NCBI RefSeq assembly: GCF_009834565.1
Contig: NZ_CP019428.1
Location: 1,736,001-1,800,000, forward strand
Length of the DNA stretch: 64,000 nucleotides
Origin: Pseudomonas sp. R76
Lineage (GTDB): Bacteria > Pseudomonadota > Gammaproteobacteria > Pseudomonadales > Pseudomonadaceae
Reading direction: 5' to 3'
Made by a program: the position numbers and the translations under genes
The notes under the pieces: model-generated
What the model saw: the letters and a program-made list of their open reading frames with translations, nothing else
Told to the model about the DNA's origin: nothing
Databases searched by the model: none
Part shown: positions 1 through 8,102 of the stretch, one piece after another
How the letters are laid out: each line of letters opens with the position of its first letter
How positions within the stretch are numbered: position 1 is the stretch's first letter

Positions 1-718
1 CCCAGGGAAAACGCTCGGTGGTAGGCGGCAACAAGGTATCGACCTGCAACGCTTTGGCCGTTTGCCCCTGCACATTGATCCCGCCGCCTTGTGGGACCAA
101 CACTTCCAACGCGTGAGCCTGATTACCCAGCGTCGCCGAAATCCCCCACACCATCAGTTCCGGGTGCCAGCGCCGCAAGCGCGCCAACGCCAGTTGCAAC
201 TGCACGCCACGCTTATTGCCGATCAGTTCGTGCCACTCATCCACGATCACCATGCGCACGTGCGCCAGGCTCGTCTCGCTGTCAGCCCGCGCCAGCATCA
301 ATGTCAGGCTTTCCGGCGTGGTGACCAGCGCGGTCGGCTGGCGGCGGCTCTGGCGCGCGCGTTCACTGCTGCTGGTGTCGCCGGTGCGCAGGCCGACGCT
401 CCAGGGAACCTGCAACGCCGCAAGCGGCGCTTCTAGGGCGCGCGCAGTGTCGGCCGCAAGTGCACGCATGGGCGTGATCCACAGCACTGTCAGCGGTTCA
501 GCAGGTGGCTTGCGTTTACCCGTGGCGGGCGGGCGAGTGATGGCGAAACGATTGAGGGCGGCAAACCACAGCGCATAGGTTTTACCCGCGCCCGTGCTGG
601 CATGCAGTAAGCCCGAGTGGCCTTGCTTGACCGCCGCCCACACCGCTTTCTGAAAGGCGAACGGCTTCCAGCCCTTGGCGGCAAACCAGTGTTTTGCGAA
701 ATCGTGGGGTTTTGCCAT
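1..718 (-). CDS. Ligase-associated Lhr-type DEXH-box helicase, N-terminal part (runs off the window)
   Basis: Only the first 239 residues are in the window; the gene continues past position 1. It is a superfamily 2 ATPase predicted to translocate along DNA in a repair cluster. Motif I (STGAGKT) is at residues 41-47, motif II is DEWH at 160-163, and motif III (SAT) is at 194-196. The W in the DEXH box fits the ligase-associated Lhr-Core family. The ATG at 718 opens the frame just before a glutamine-bearing Q-motif region (FAFQKAVW). Its usual partners, the ligase and exonuclease, lie at 5284-7919 on the same strand, but an amino-acid transporter operon sits between them. The family call is confident; what it does in the cell is inference from the family. 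Confidence 0.88.
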   Translation of the reverse strand, partial: MAKPHDFAKHWFAAKGWKPFAFQKAVWAAVKQGHSGLLHASTGAGKTYALWFAALNRFAITRPPATGKRKPPAEPLTVLWITPMRALAADTARALEAPLAALQVPWSVGLRTGDTSSSERARQSRRQPTALVTTPESLTLMLARADSETSLAHVRMVIVDEWHELIGNKRGVQLQLALARLRRWHPELMVWGISATLGNQAHALEVLVPQGGGINVQGQTAKALQVDTLLPPTTERFPW

Positions 719-775
719 ACGGCGGCTGACGCTCTGGAGGCTCTCTTTCAAAGACCCTCCAGGCGTCGCAAAGGT

Positions 776-1540
776 TTACTTCAAATTACCGCTCAGGAAC
801 TGCTGCAGGCGCTCGCTCTTCGGATTGCCCAGCACGTCCTCAGGCTTTCCTTGCTCTTCCACCAGGCCCTTGTGCAGGAACAGCACCTGGCTCGACACCT
901 TGCGCGCAAAGCTCATCTCGTGGGTGACCATGATCATGGTGCGGCCTTCCTCGGCCAGCCCCTGGATCACCTTCAACACTTCTCCGACCAGCTCCGGGTC
1001 GAGGGCCGAGGTTGGCTCGTCGAACAGCATTACCTCCGGCTCCATCGCCAGGGCTCGGGCGATGGCCACCCGTTGCTGCTGGCCGCCGGAGAGGAACGCC
1101 GGGTATTGATCGGCCACGCGCGCCGGCAAGCCCACCTTGTCCAGGTAGCGACGGGCGCGGTCTTCGGCGTCCTTCTTGCTGCAACCCAGCACCCGGCGCG
1201 GGGCCATGGTGATGTTTTCCAGCACGCTCATGTGGCTCCACAGGTTGAAGTGCTGAAACACCATCGCCAGCCGCGTGCGCAGGCGTTGCAGTTCGGCGTC
1301 GTCGGCCACGCGCATGCCGTGGCGGTCGCTGACCATGCGGATCGGCTGGCCGTCGAGGGTCATCGCGCCGTCGTTGGGGGTTTCCAGAAAGTTGATGCAG
1401 CGCAAAAAGGTACTTTTGCCGGAACCGCTGGCGCCGATCAGGCTGATCACGTCACCGGTCTTGGCCTTGAGCGAAACACCTTTGAGCACTTCATTGTCGC
1501 CATAGCTTTTATGCAGGCCTTCAACCGTCAATTTGTACAT
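776..1540 (-). CDS. aotP: Amino-acid ABC transporter ATP-binding protein (AotP/HisP-like)
   Basis: This is a 254-residue cytoplasmic ATPase that powers import of a basic amino acid through the AotQM-like permeases. It carries Walker A (GASGSGKST), the signature LSGGQQQR and Walker B ([12 protein letters not shown]), in HisP/GlnQ family order and length. I start it at the ATG at 1540 (MYKLTVEG) because family members begin there; an upstream in-frame ATG at 1603 would overlap the end of aotO. It is the last gene of a five-gene minus-strand operon. In P. aeruginosa, aotP is followed by argR; here the next gene is the Lhr helicase, 57 bp on. Confidence 0.92.
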   Translation of the reverse strand: MYKLTVEGLHKSYGDNEVLKGVSLKAKTGDVISLIGASGSGKSTFLRCINFLETPNDGAMTLDGQPIRMVSDRHGMRVADDAELQRLRTRLAMVFQHFNLWSHMSVLENITMAPRRVLGCSKKDAEDRARRYLDKVGLPARVADQYPAFLSGGQQQRVAIARALAMEPEVMLFDEPTSALDPELVGEVLKVIQGLAEEGRTMIMVTHEMSFARKVSSQVLFLHKGLVEEQGKPEDVLGNPKSERLQQFLSGNLK

Positions 1541-1553
1541 GGGGCGTGCATCC

Positions 1554-2675
1554 TCAAGGCGAAAGTAGGTAGCCGCTGCGATAGGCCTCGGTGCCGGCGA
1601 CATGGCTGATCACCATCCCGGCAGTGGCCATGCGCCGCAGCGAACGGGCGTAAAGCAGGCCGGCCTTTTGGCAGTGCACAGGCGTTACGCGGTCAGTAAT
1701 GGGGTCGATGATTTCGGCGATCAGTTGCCCGGCTTCCAGGTATTCCCCCGGCAGCACGCTGAACACCAGCAGGCCGCCGACCGGCGTGGTCACCGGTTCC
1801 ACGCCCGCCAGCGGGGTGGCCGGGTAGGGCAGCTCGGGCAGTGGCGCCGCGTCGCCGGCAATCGCGCCGAAGTGTGTCAGGTAGTCGATGATCGCCTGGC
1901 AGTCGAGGCTAGCCAGGCCATGATTGACGTCGCCTTGGCCGCGCAACTCGACGGTCACCGAGAAGCTGCCCATGGGGATCGGGAAGCGCTCGCCGAAGCG
2001 TTGCTGCAACTGCCACCACACCAGCGTGAAGCACTCATCAAAGGATTGCCCACCCGAATCGGTGGCGAGCAGGTTGGCTTCCGAGCCGATATAGCGCGCC
2101 AACGGTTCCACCTGCGGCCAGGCCTCGGGCGTGGTGTACAGGTGCGCCACGGCTTCGAAGTCGCAATGCAGGTCGAGCACCATGTCGGCATCGCAGGCCA
2201 GGCGTTGCAATACCAGGCGCTGGGATTGCAGCTGGGTGTCGGCGGTTTGGGCGGCGAGGGCCAGACTCAAGGCGTCGCGAATCAGCTCGACGTTGTGCTT
2301 GGGGTCATCGCCCAAAAAGTCTTCAACCTGATTGCCGACGTCTTCGCTGAGGTCGACAAACAGGCGATTGAAGTTCTGCCCGCTTTCCAGCTCGTAGCGG
2401 CCCAGCGGAATGTCCATCAACACCTGTTCCAGGCCCACCGGGTTGGCGATCGGCACCAACACGATTTCGCTGCGCAGCCTGCCGGCAGCCGCCAGTTCAG
2501 CCAGGCGCACCTTGAGGTGCCAGGCCACCAGCATGCCCGGCAGTTCATCGGCATGCAGCGATGACTGGATGTAGATTTTGCCTTCGGCCTGTTCCGGGCC
2601 GAAGTGGAAACTGTGGATCTGCCGCGCCGTGCCTGGCACCGGCGCGATCAGATCATGTACCTGATGACGCATCAC
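1554..2675 (-). CDS. aotO: Succinylglutamate desuccinylase/aspartoacylase-family protein (AotO-like)
   Basis: This 373-residue protein belongs to the zinc-dependent AstE/aspartoacylase family, related to M14 carboxypeptidases. Metal-ligand-like segments are SSLHADELPG near residue 40 and LDLHCDFEAV near residue 170, and a biotinyl-like beta-rich C-terminal part follows. It is embedded between permease gene aotM (7 bp away) and the ATPase gene, exactly where aotO lies in the P. aeruginosa aot operon. Its role there is not established: it may act on acylated amino acids brought in by the transporter. The family call is strong, the substrate unknown. Confidence 0.85.
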   Translation of the reverse strand: MMRHQVHDLIAPVPGTARQIHSFHFGPEQAEGKIYIQSSLHADELPGMLVAWHLKVRLAELAAAGRLRSEIVLVPIANPVGLEQVLMDIPLGRYELESGQNFNRLFVDLSEDVGNQVEDFLGDDPKHNVELIRDALSLALAAQTADTQLQSQRLVLQRLACDADMVLDLHCDFEAVAHLYTTPEAWPQVEPLARYIGSEANLLATDSGGQSFDECFTLVWWQLQQRFGERFPIPMGSFSVTVELRGQGDVNHGLASLDCQAIIDYLTHFGAIAGDAAPLPELPYPATPLAGVEPVTTPVGGLLVFSVLPGEYLEAGQLIAEIIDPITDRVTPVHCQKAGLLYARSLRRMATAGMVISHVAGTEAYRSGYLLSP

Positions 2676-2681
2676 GACTCC

Positions 2682-3392
2682 TTAGTGACTCGGCCCGAGG
2701 AAGGCCAGCCAGCGACGCTCGGCCAACCGAAACAGACCGACCAGGGCAAAGGTTACGGTCAGGTAGATCAACGCGGCGATGCCGAAGGATTGAAAGGTCA
2801 TGTAGGTGGCCGAGTTGGCGTCCCGGGCGACCTTGAGAATATCCGGCACCGTCGCGGTAAAGGCTACCGTGGTCGAGTGCAGCATCAGGATCACTTCGTT
2901 GCTGTAGTACGGCAACGAGCGGCGCAGGGCGGACGGCATGATGACGTAGGCATAGAGCTTCCAGCCGCTTAAGCCGTAGGCCTTGGCCGCTTCGACTTCG
3001 CCATGGGCCATGCTGCGAATCGCCCCGGCGAAGATCTCGGTGGTGTAGGCGCAGGTGTTCAGGGCGAACGCGAGGATGGTGCAGTTCATCGCGTCACGAA
3101 AGAACGCATCCAGTACCGGCTGCGCCCGCACGGCCGCAATGCTGTAGATCCCGGTGTAGCAAATCAGCAACTGGATATACAGCGGCGTGCCACGAAACAG
3201 GTAGGTGTAGAACTGCACCGGCCAGCGAATGGAGCGCTTGCGCGAAACCCGGGCGATGGACAGCGGGATCGACACCACGAAGCCAATCACCAGCGCTGCG
3301 CTGAGCAGCCACATGGTCATCGCCAGCCCGGTGATGTGCTGGCCGTCGCTATAAAGGAAGGGCCGCCAGTATTGCTGCAGAAGTTCGATCAT
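2682..3392 (-). CDS. aotM: Amino-acid ABC transporter permease (AotM/HisM-like)
   Basis: This is a 236-residue inner-membrane permease of the His/Glu/Gln/Arg family, with several hydrophobic segments (for example around residues 20-45 and 190-220) and the EAA-type cytoplasmic loop (GEVEAAKAYGLSGWKLYAY) that docks on the ATPase. It pairs with AotQ to form the translocation pore. Its start overlaps the aotQ stop by four bases, so the two are translationally coupled. Confidence 0.92.
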   Translation of the reverse strand: MIELLQQYWRPFLYSDGQHITGLAMTMWLLSAALVIGFVVSIPLSIARVSRKRSIRWPVQFYTYLFRGTPLYIQLLICYTGIYSIAAVRAQPVLDAFFRDAMNCTILAFALNTCAYTTEIFAGAIRSMAHGEVEAAKAYGLSGWKLYAYVIMPSALRRSLPYYSNEVILMLHSTTVAFTATVPDILKVARDANSATYMTFQSFGIAALIYLTVTFALVGLFRLAERRWLAFLGPSH

Positions 3393-4117
3393 CGCACGGC
3401 CTCCCGGGACCCAGCGGAGTAGCGGCGCTCAAGCCAGCGCAGGACGAAGTTGGACGCGCTGGTGATCAGCAGGTAGATCAACGCGGCGATAACCAGGAAA
3501 TAAAACAGCTGGTAGGTGCTCTTGCCCGCGTCTTGAGCGGCCTTGACCAGGTCCGCCAGGCCGATGATCGACACCAGCGCCGTGGCCTTGAGCATCACCA
3601 TCCAGTTGTTGCCGATGCCTGGCAGGGCAAAGCGCATCATCTGCGGGAAGGTCACGAAGCGAAAGCGCTGCCCGCGCGTGAGCCCGTAGGCGGTCGCCGC
3701 TTCCAGCTGGCCGCGCGGCACCGCGAGGATCGCGCCACGAAAGGTTTCGGTGAAATAGGCACCGTAGATAAAGCCCAGGGTGATAACCCCGGCGCTGAAT
3801 GGGTCGATCTCGATGTAGTCCCATTCCATAAAGTCGGTAAAACCGGTCAGCCAGATTTGCAGGCTGTAGAAAATCAGCAACATCAGCACCAGGTCGGGCA
3901 CGCCGCGAATCAAGGTGGTGTAGAGCTGGGCGGGAATGCGGATCAGGCTGACGCTGGACAGTTTCGCGCTGGCGCCGAGCAGGCCCAGCAGGACGCTGAC
4001 GGCCAGGGAGGCGACCGACAGTTTCACGGTCATCCACGTACCTTGCAGCAACAGCGGGCCGAACCCCTTCAAACTGAAGGCACTCAGCCCCAGGGTTTGC
4101 AAAAGATCTTCAAACAT
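3389..4117 (-). CDS. aotQ: Amino-acid ABC transporter permease (AotQ/HisQ-like)
   Basis: This 242-residue integral-membrane permease of the polar amino-acid ABC family has an N-terminal hydrophobic region, the conserved loop GQLEAATAYGLTRGQRFRF for ATPase contact, and C-terminal membrane helices. It is the first gene after a perfect hairpin terminator that separates it from the binding-protein gene, so its expression likely depends on read-through from the aotJ promoter. Confidence 0.92.
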   Translation of the reverse strand: MFEDLLQTLGLSAFSLKGFGPLLLQGTWMTVKLSVASLAVSVLLGLLGASAKLSSVSLIRIPAQLYTTLIRGVPDLVLMLLIFYSLQIWLTGFTDFMEWDYIEIDPFSAGVITLGFIYGAYFTETFRGAILAVPRGQLEAATAYGLTRGQRFRFVTFPQMMRFALPGIGNNWMVMLKATALVSIIGLADLVKAAQDAGKSTYQLFYFLVIAALIYLLITSASNFVLRWLERRYSAGSREAVR

Positions 4118-4138
4118 GAATTCAGGACCTATGGCGAT

Positions 4139-4169
4139 AAAAAAGCGCCCACCTGAAACAGGTGGGCGC
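4139..4169 (-). terminator. Intrinsic terminator/attenuator between aotJ and aotQ
   Basis: Positions 4145-4155 and 4159-4169 form a perfect 11-bp GC-rich stem with a 3-base loop. On the minus strand it is followed at once by six T residues. It lies in the 59-bp gap after aotJ and before aotQ, so it should end most transcripts after the binding protein and let a fraction through to the membrane components. Confidence 0.85.
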
Positions 4170-4176
4170 CAGGGTG

Positions 4177-4956
4177 TTATTTACCGCTGTACAGGTTCAG
4201 ATCGCCGAAGTGTTTCTTCTGGATGGTGGCGTAGGTGCCATCATCGTGTAACGCTTTGATACCTTTATCGAGCAAGGCCTTGAGGTCTTTGTTACCTTTT
4301 TTGATACCGACCGCAGTTTTCGACGGCAGCAATGGGTCGTCGATAGCCTTGCTGACTTCGTAGTCAGCGCCTGCCGGCGACTTCAAAAAGCCCAGTTCGG
4401 CTTGCAGCATGTCCTGCACCGACGCGTCGAGACGGCCGGAAGTCAGGTCAGCGTACACCTGGTCCTGGTTGGCGTAAGCCTTGGTGGTCACACCGGCCTT
4501 GTCCAGCACGGCCTTGGCGTAGGCTTCCTGGATAGTGCCTTGCTCGTAGCCCACGCTCTTGCCCTTGAGGGACTCAGGCGTGGAGAAGTTCGCGCCTTTT
4601 TTGAACACCAGGGAGGTCGGGCCGGAGAACAGCTCGCTGGAGAAGTCGATCGCCTTTTCACGGGCTTCGGTCACGGTCATCGAGGAAATCACGCCGTCGA
4701 ACTTGTTGGCGTTGAGGCCTGGAATCATGCCGTCGAAGTCACTTTCGACCCACTTGCACTTGACCTTCAGCTCGGCGCAGATCGCATTGCCCAGGTCGAT
4801 ATCGAAGCCCACCAGGCTGCCATCGGCGGCCTTGGATTCGAACGGCGCGTAGGAAGGATCGACACCAAAACGCAATTCCTTGTATTCCTTGGCTGTAGCA
4901 ACACCAGCAGCCATGCACAGAGCCAGTGCAGAAAGGGTCAGCAATGCTTTTTTCAT
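4177..4956 (-). CDS. aotJ: Periplasmic basic amino-acid-binding protein (AotJ/HisJ-like)
   Basis: This 259-residue precursor has a Sec signal peptide (MKKALLTLSALALCMAAGVA then TA, cleaved near residue 22) and a mature SBP_bac_3 fold, including GVDPSYAPFESKA and GFDIDLGNAICAELK, the motifs of the lysine/arginine/ornithine/histidine-binding group. It captures the amino acid in the periplasm and delivers it to AotQM. The ATG at 4956 is chosen because it begins a classic signal peptide and has CAGGGA upstream; an in-frame GTG at 4977 would add a non-signal tail. Exact ligand (Arg, Orn, Lys or His) cannot be fixed from sequence. Confidence 0.92.
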   Translation of the reverse strand: MKKALLTLSALALCMAAGVATAKEYKELRFGVDPSYAPFESKAADGSLVGFDIDLGNAICAELKVKCKWVESDFDGMIPGLNANKFDGVISSMTVTEAREKAIDFSSELFSGPTSLVFKKGANFSTPESLKGKSVGYEQGTIQEAYAKAVLDKAGVTTKAYANQDQVYADLTSGRLDASVQDMLQAELGFLKSPAGADYEVSKAIDDPLLPSKTAVGIKKGNKDLKALLDKGIKALHDDGTYATIQKKHFGDLNLYSGK

Positions 4957-5036
4957 TATGTAATCCCTGGAAACCAAGATAAGCGCTTGTGGCGCGTTTA
5001 GGACTGTTACTGAACGGTGTCAGACGGATCACAAGT

Positions 5037-5052
5037 AGCAATTTCTGCACCA
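5037..5052 (-). promoter_or_regulatory. Candidate sigma54 promoter of the aot operon
   Basis: On the minus strand the sequence TGGTGCAGAAATTGCT has GG and GC twelve bases apart, as in the -24/-12 consensus TGGCAC-N5-TTGCW, with the -12 half intact and the -24 half matching 4 of 6. It lies about 80 bp upstream of aotJ, leaving a leader of about 70 bases. Confidence 0.4.
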
Positions 5053-5135
5053 TAGTTCCGAATGATTGTTTTAAAAGGTGGGACTAGGGAGATGTCAGTG
5101 TAGGAGATGCCCGAAAATGGGCATTGATTTTTCAG

Positions 5136-5150
5136 TGCACCATTTTGGGG
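5136..5150. promoter_or_regulatory. Candidate NtrC-type site upstream of aotJ
   Basis: TGCACCATTTTGGGG matches one full half (TGCACCA) of the NtrC consensus TGCACC-A-N3-T-GGTGCA and part of the other. It sits about 85-100 bp upstream of the candidate sigma54 promoter, a typical activator distance. Confidence 0.3.
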
Positions 5151-5167
5151 TTTAACCCGAATCAAAA

Positions 5168-5271
5168 TGTGGGAGCGGCGGTGCGACGATTCGACTTGCT
5201 CGCGAATACGGTGGGTCAGTCAACTCACCTGTCACTGACCCACCGCCTTCGCGAGCAAGCCCGCTCCCACA
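5168..5271. repeat. REPIN-like inverted repeat pair
   Basis: Two convergent palindromic modules (TGTGGGAGCGG ... and ... CCGCTCCCACA) flank an inner inverted repeat (CGGTGGGTCAGT against ACTGACCCACCG). The element ends 12 bp beyond the stop of the DNA ligase gene. Most of the 327-bp gap between aotJ and the ligase gene is this element plus the aot control region. Confidence 0.8.
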
Positions 5272-5283
5272 GGGGGATTTATG

Positions 5284-6918
5284 TCAGGTCAACAAGTCCT
5301 GCAAGGTCCCGAGGTTATCGGCTTCATCCACCGCCTTATCCTGCCGCCACCGCAGCATCCTGGGAAACCGCACCGCAATCCCGCTCTTATGCCGCTTCGA
5401 CAGGGCAATCCCCTCAAACCCCAACTCAAACACCATGCTCGGCGTAACACTGCTGACCGGCCCGAACTTCTCCACCGTGGTTTTGCGCACAATGGCGTCA
5501 ACCTTGCGCATCTCTTCGTCGGTCAGCCCCGAATAAGCCTTGGCAAACGGCACCAACGTGCGCTCAGTGCCGGGCGGGCCGTCCCACACCGCAAAGGTGT
5601 AGTCGCTATACAGGCTGGCGCGCCGGCCATGGCCACGTTGGGCGTAGATCAACACCGCATCGACACTGAACGGGTCGACTTTCCACTTCCACCACACGCC
5701 CATGTCCTTGGTGCGGCCCACGCCGTACAGGCCGTCCTTGGCCTTGAGCATCATGCCTTCCACGCCGAGGCGGCGAGAGTCTTCGCGTTGCTCGGCCAGG
5801 TCGGCCCAACTCGTGCCTGTAAGAAGGGGCGATGGCAACAGTACCGCCTGGTTGCACTGCGCAATAACCTGCTCAAGCTGGGCGCGGCGCTCAGCCTGGG
5901 TGTGGTTGCGCCAGTCGTCGCCCTGGTATTCCAGCAGGTCATAGGCGAGGACTGCGACCGGCGCGTCCTCGAGGACTTTTTTGCTCAGGGTCTTGCGGCC
6001 GATCCGCTGCTGCAACAGGGCGAAAGGTTGCACCGAGTCCTTCCACACCACGATTTCGCCGTCGATCACCGTGCCATCCGGTAAGCCGCTGACCAGGCGG
6101 TGCAGTTCAGGAAAACGGTCGGTCACCAGCTCTTCACCACGCGACCAGACCCACAGCCGGCCTTCACGCTTGACCAGTTGCGCGCGGATGCCGTCCCACT
6201 TCCATTCCACCTGCCAGTCGGCGAGCGAACCGAGCAGGGTGTCGAATTGCTCCACCGGTTGCGCCAACCCGTGGGCGAGAAAAAACGGATAAGGCTGCCC
6301 GCCGCGTTGCGCATGTTCGTCAGACGATTCGGCGGCGATCAGCTTGAGGTAGCCCTCAGCCGTAGGACGGTTCGACAAGTCGGTGTAACCCACCAAGCGC
6401 TGCGCCACGCGTTTGCTGTCCAGCTCAGCCATGGCGGCAAGGGCGCGGGTCACCAGTAATTTGGACACGCCCACGCGAAAGCTGCCGGTGATCAATTTGA
6501 TGCACACCATCAGGCTCGGCTGATCCAGTTGCGCCCATAACGCGGGCAGGCGTTCGGCCAGTTCCAGCGGCGGCAAACCGCGCAAGGGCAGGAGTTTGTC
6601 TTCCAGCCACACCGCCAAGCCGTCTTCTGAGGTGTAGGAAGATTCTGGCAACAGCAGGGAAATGGTTTCGGCCAGGTCACCCACCGACTGGTAACTCTCT
6701 TCGAACAACCAGGGTTCGATGCCCGACGCTTCGGTGGCCATGTCGCGCAGCAAACGCGTCGGCACCAGTTGCCGCGGCCGCCCACCGGAGAGGAAATACA
6801 CCGCCCATGCCGCATCTTCTGCTGGGGCCTGGCGAAAGTAGGCTTGCAGCGCGGCGAGCTTGGCGTTGCTGGAGGTGGTGGCGTCGAGGTTGGCGTACAG
6901 CTCGGCGAAGGCTTTCAT
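5284..6918 (-). CDS. ATP-dependent DNA ligase of the Lhr-associated repair cluster (Lhr-Lig type)
   Basis: This 544-residue ligase has an N-terminal DNA-binding domain (about 1-210), a nucleotidyltransferase domain with motif I KWDGIR (adenylated lysine K240), motif III near IDGEIVVW, motif IV LGVEGMMLKAK and motif V WWKWK, and a C-terminal OB domain. It seals nicks in DNA using ATP. The single-polypeptide, eukaryote-like layout fits the bacterial ligases clustered with Lhr helicases and MBL-fold exonucleases. Its ATG overlaps the stop of the exonuclease gene (ATGA), so the pair is co-translated. It is not the replicative NAD-dependent LigA. Confidence 0.92.
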   Translation of the reverse strand: MKAFAELYANLDATTSSNAKLAALQAYFRQAPAEDAAWAVYFLSGGRPRQLVPTRLLRDMATEASGIEPWLFEESYQSVGDLAETISLLLPESSYTSEDGLAVWLEDKLLPLRGLPPLELAERLPALWAQLDQPSLMVCIKLITGSFRVGVSKLLVTRALAAMAELDSKRVAQRLVGYTDLSNRPTAEGYLKLIAAESSDEHAQRGGQPYPFFLAHGLAQPVEQFDTLLGSLADWQVEWKWDGIRAQLVKREGRLWVWSRGEELVTDRFPELHRLVSGLPDGTVIDGEIVVWKDSVQPFALLQQRIGRKTLSKKVLEDAPVAVLAYDLLEYQGDDWRNHTQAERRAQLEQVIAQCNQAVLLPSPLLTGTSWADLAEQREDSRRLGVEGMMLKAKDGLYGVGRTKDMGVWWKWKVDPFSVDAVLIYAQRGHGRRASLYSDYTFAVWDGPPGTERTLVPFAKAYSGLTDEEMRKVDAIVRKTTVEKFGPVSSVTPSMVFELGFEGIALSKRHKSGIAVRFPRMLRWRQDKAVDEADNLGTLQDLLT

Positions 6919-7919
6919 GCCGTGGCCTCTTCTTCGTCGTCACCGTATTCGGTGGTGAATCCCTGGGCATCCAGGCCTTTTTCCCGCAGGTGACGCACCA
7001 GAACGCCGACAGAGCCGTGGGTGACCATCACCCGCTCGGCACCGGTTTGCTCGATGGCCCACAACAGCCCCGGCCAATCGGCGTGGTCCGAGAGCACAAA
7101 GCCTCGGTCCACACCACGCCGCCGCCGTGTGCCGCGCAGGCGCATCCAGCCGCTGGCAAAGGCGTCGCTGTACTCACCGAAGCGGCGTATCCAGGTGCTG
7201 CCACCGGCCGACGGTGGCGCGATGATCAAGGCTTGGCGCAGCAGCGGGTCGGTCTTTTTGAAGTCGCCGGCGTAGAGGGTTTCGGGGATGTAGACCCCGG
7301 CCTCGCGGTACACGCGGTTCAGCGGTTCGACGGCGCCGTGGCTGAGGATCGGGCCGATGCTGGCGTCAATGCCGTGCAGGATGCGTTGGGCCTTGCCGAA
7401 CGAATAACAGAACAACACGCTGGCCTTGCCGGCGGCGATATTGGCCTGCCACCAGTCATTGATGCCGGCGAAGATTTGCGCCTGGGGCTGCCAGCGGTAG
7501 ATCGGCAGGCCAAAGGTGGATTCGGTGATAAAGGTGTGGCAACGCACCGGTTCGAAGGGCGCGCAGGTGCCATCGGGCTCGACTTTGTAGTCGCCGGACG
7601 CGACCCAGACTTCGCCCTGGTATTCCAAACGCACCTGGGCTGAGCCCAGCACATGCCCGGCCGGGTGAAAACTCAGGGTCACGCCGTGGTGCACGAGTTG
7701 TTCGCCGTACGCCAGGGTTTGCAGGTTGATGTCCTGGCCCAGGCGCGAACGCAGAATGCCTTCGCCGGGGGCGGCGGCCAGGTAATGCTGGTTGCCGGTG
7801 CGGGCGTGGTCGCCGTGGGCGTGGGTGATGACCGAACGCTCTACCGGGCGCCACGGGTCGATATAGAAATCTCCGGCGGGGCAGTAGAGGCCTTCGGGCC
7901 GGGCGATGACAAGGTCCAT
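6915..7919 (-). CDS. Ligase-associated MBL-fold DNA exonuclease (Lhr-Exo type)
   Basis: This 334-residue metallo-beta-lactamase-fold protein carries the metal motif HAHGDHAR (H33, H35, D37, H38), further ligands in the [11 protein letters not shown] segment, and the C-terminal LSDHADW motif of the beta-CASP-like SNM1/Pso2 group. Members act as metal-dependent exonucleases in DNA repair. It is the first gene of the cluster and overlaps the ligase start by four bases. Function is inferred from family and neighbours. Confidence 0.88.
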   Translation of the reverse strand: MDLVIARPEGLYCPAGDFYIDPWRPVERSVITHAHGDHARTGNQHYLAAAPGEGILRSRLGQDINLQTLAYGEQLVHHGVTLSFHPAGHVLGSAQVRLEYQGEVWVASGDYKVEPDGTCAPFEPVRCHTFITESTFGLPIYRWQPQAQIFAGINDWWQANIAAGKASVLFCYSFGKAQRILHGIDASIGPILSHGAVEPLNRVYREAGVYIPETLYAGDFKKTDPLLRQALIIAPPSAGGSTWIRRFGEYSDAFASGWMRLRGTRRRRGVDRGFVLSDHADWPGLLWAIEQTGAERVMVTHGSVGVLVRHLREKGLDAQGFTTEYGDDEEEATA

Positions 7920-7988
7920 GGGCGTGCCGGGGCAGTGGGCTTATCAGGTAGGAGGCGGCGGGAATAAAAGAAGTTCGATTGGATATGG

Positions 7989-8101
7989 GATCGTTCCCAC
8001 GCTCTGCGTGGGAACGCTGCCATGGACGCTCTGCGTCCGCGCTTGAAGGCGTGACGCGGAGCGTCACAGGATGCACTCCCACGCAGAGCGTGGGAACGAT
8101 C
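7989..8101. repeat. REPIN of the GATCGTTCCCACGC family, copy 1
   Basis: GATCGTTCCCACGC(TC)TGCGTGGGAA at the left end is mirrored at the right end (CCCACGCAGAGCGTGGGAACGATC), with an inner palindrome pair (GGACGCTCTGCGTCC, GTGACGCGGAGCGTCAC). It ends one base from the stop codon of the acylase gene at 8103. Related copies lie at 10616 and 63854. Confidence 0.85.
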
Positions 8102-8102
8102 A

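Noticed and set aside
617..1609. Long plus-strand open frame opposite the aotP gene
   Set aside because: It is antisense to a gene with clear ABC motifs and its His/Gln-rich translation has no domain. The same holds for similar frames at 1602-2564, 8184-9764, 15603-16949, 37326-38732, 45903-47120 and 57101-59869, all antisense shadows in GC-rich DNA.
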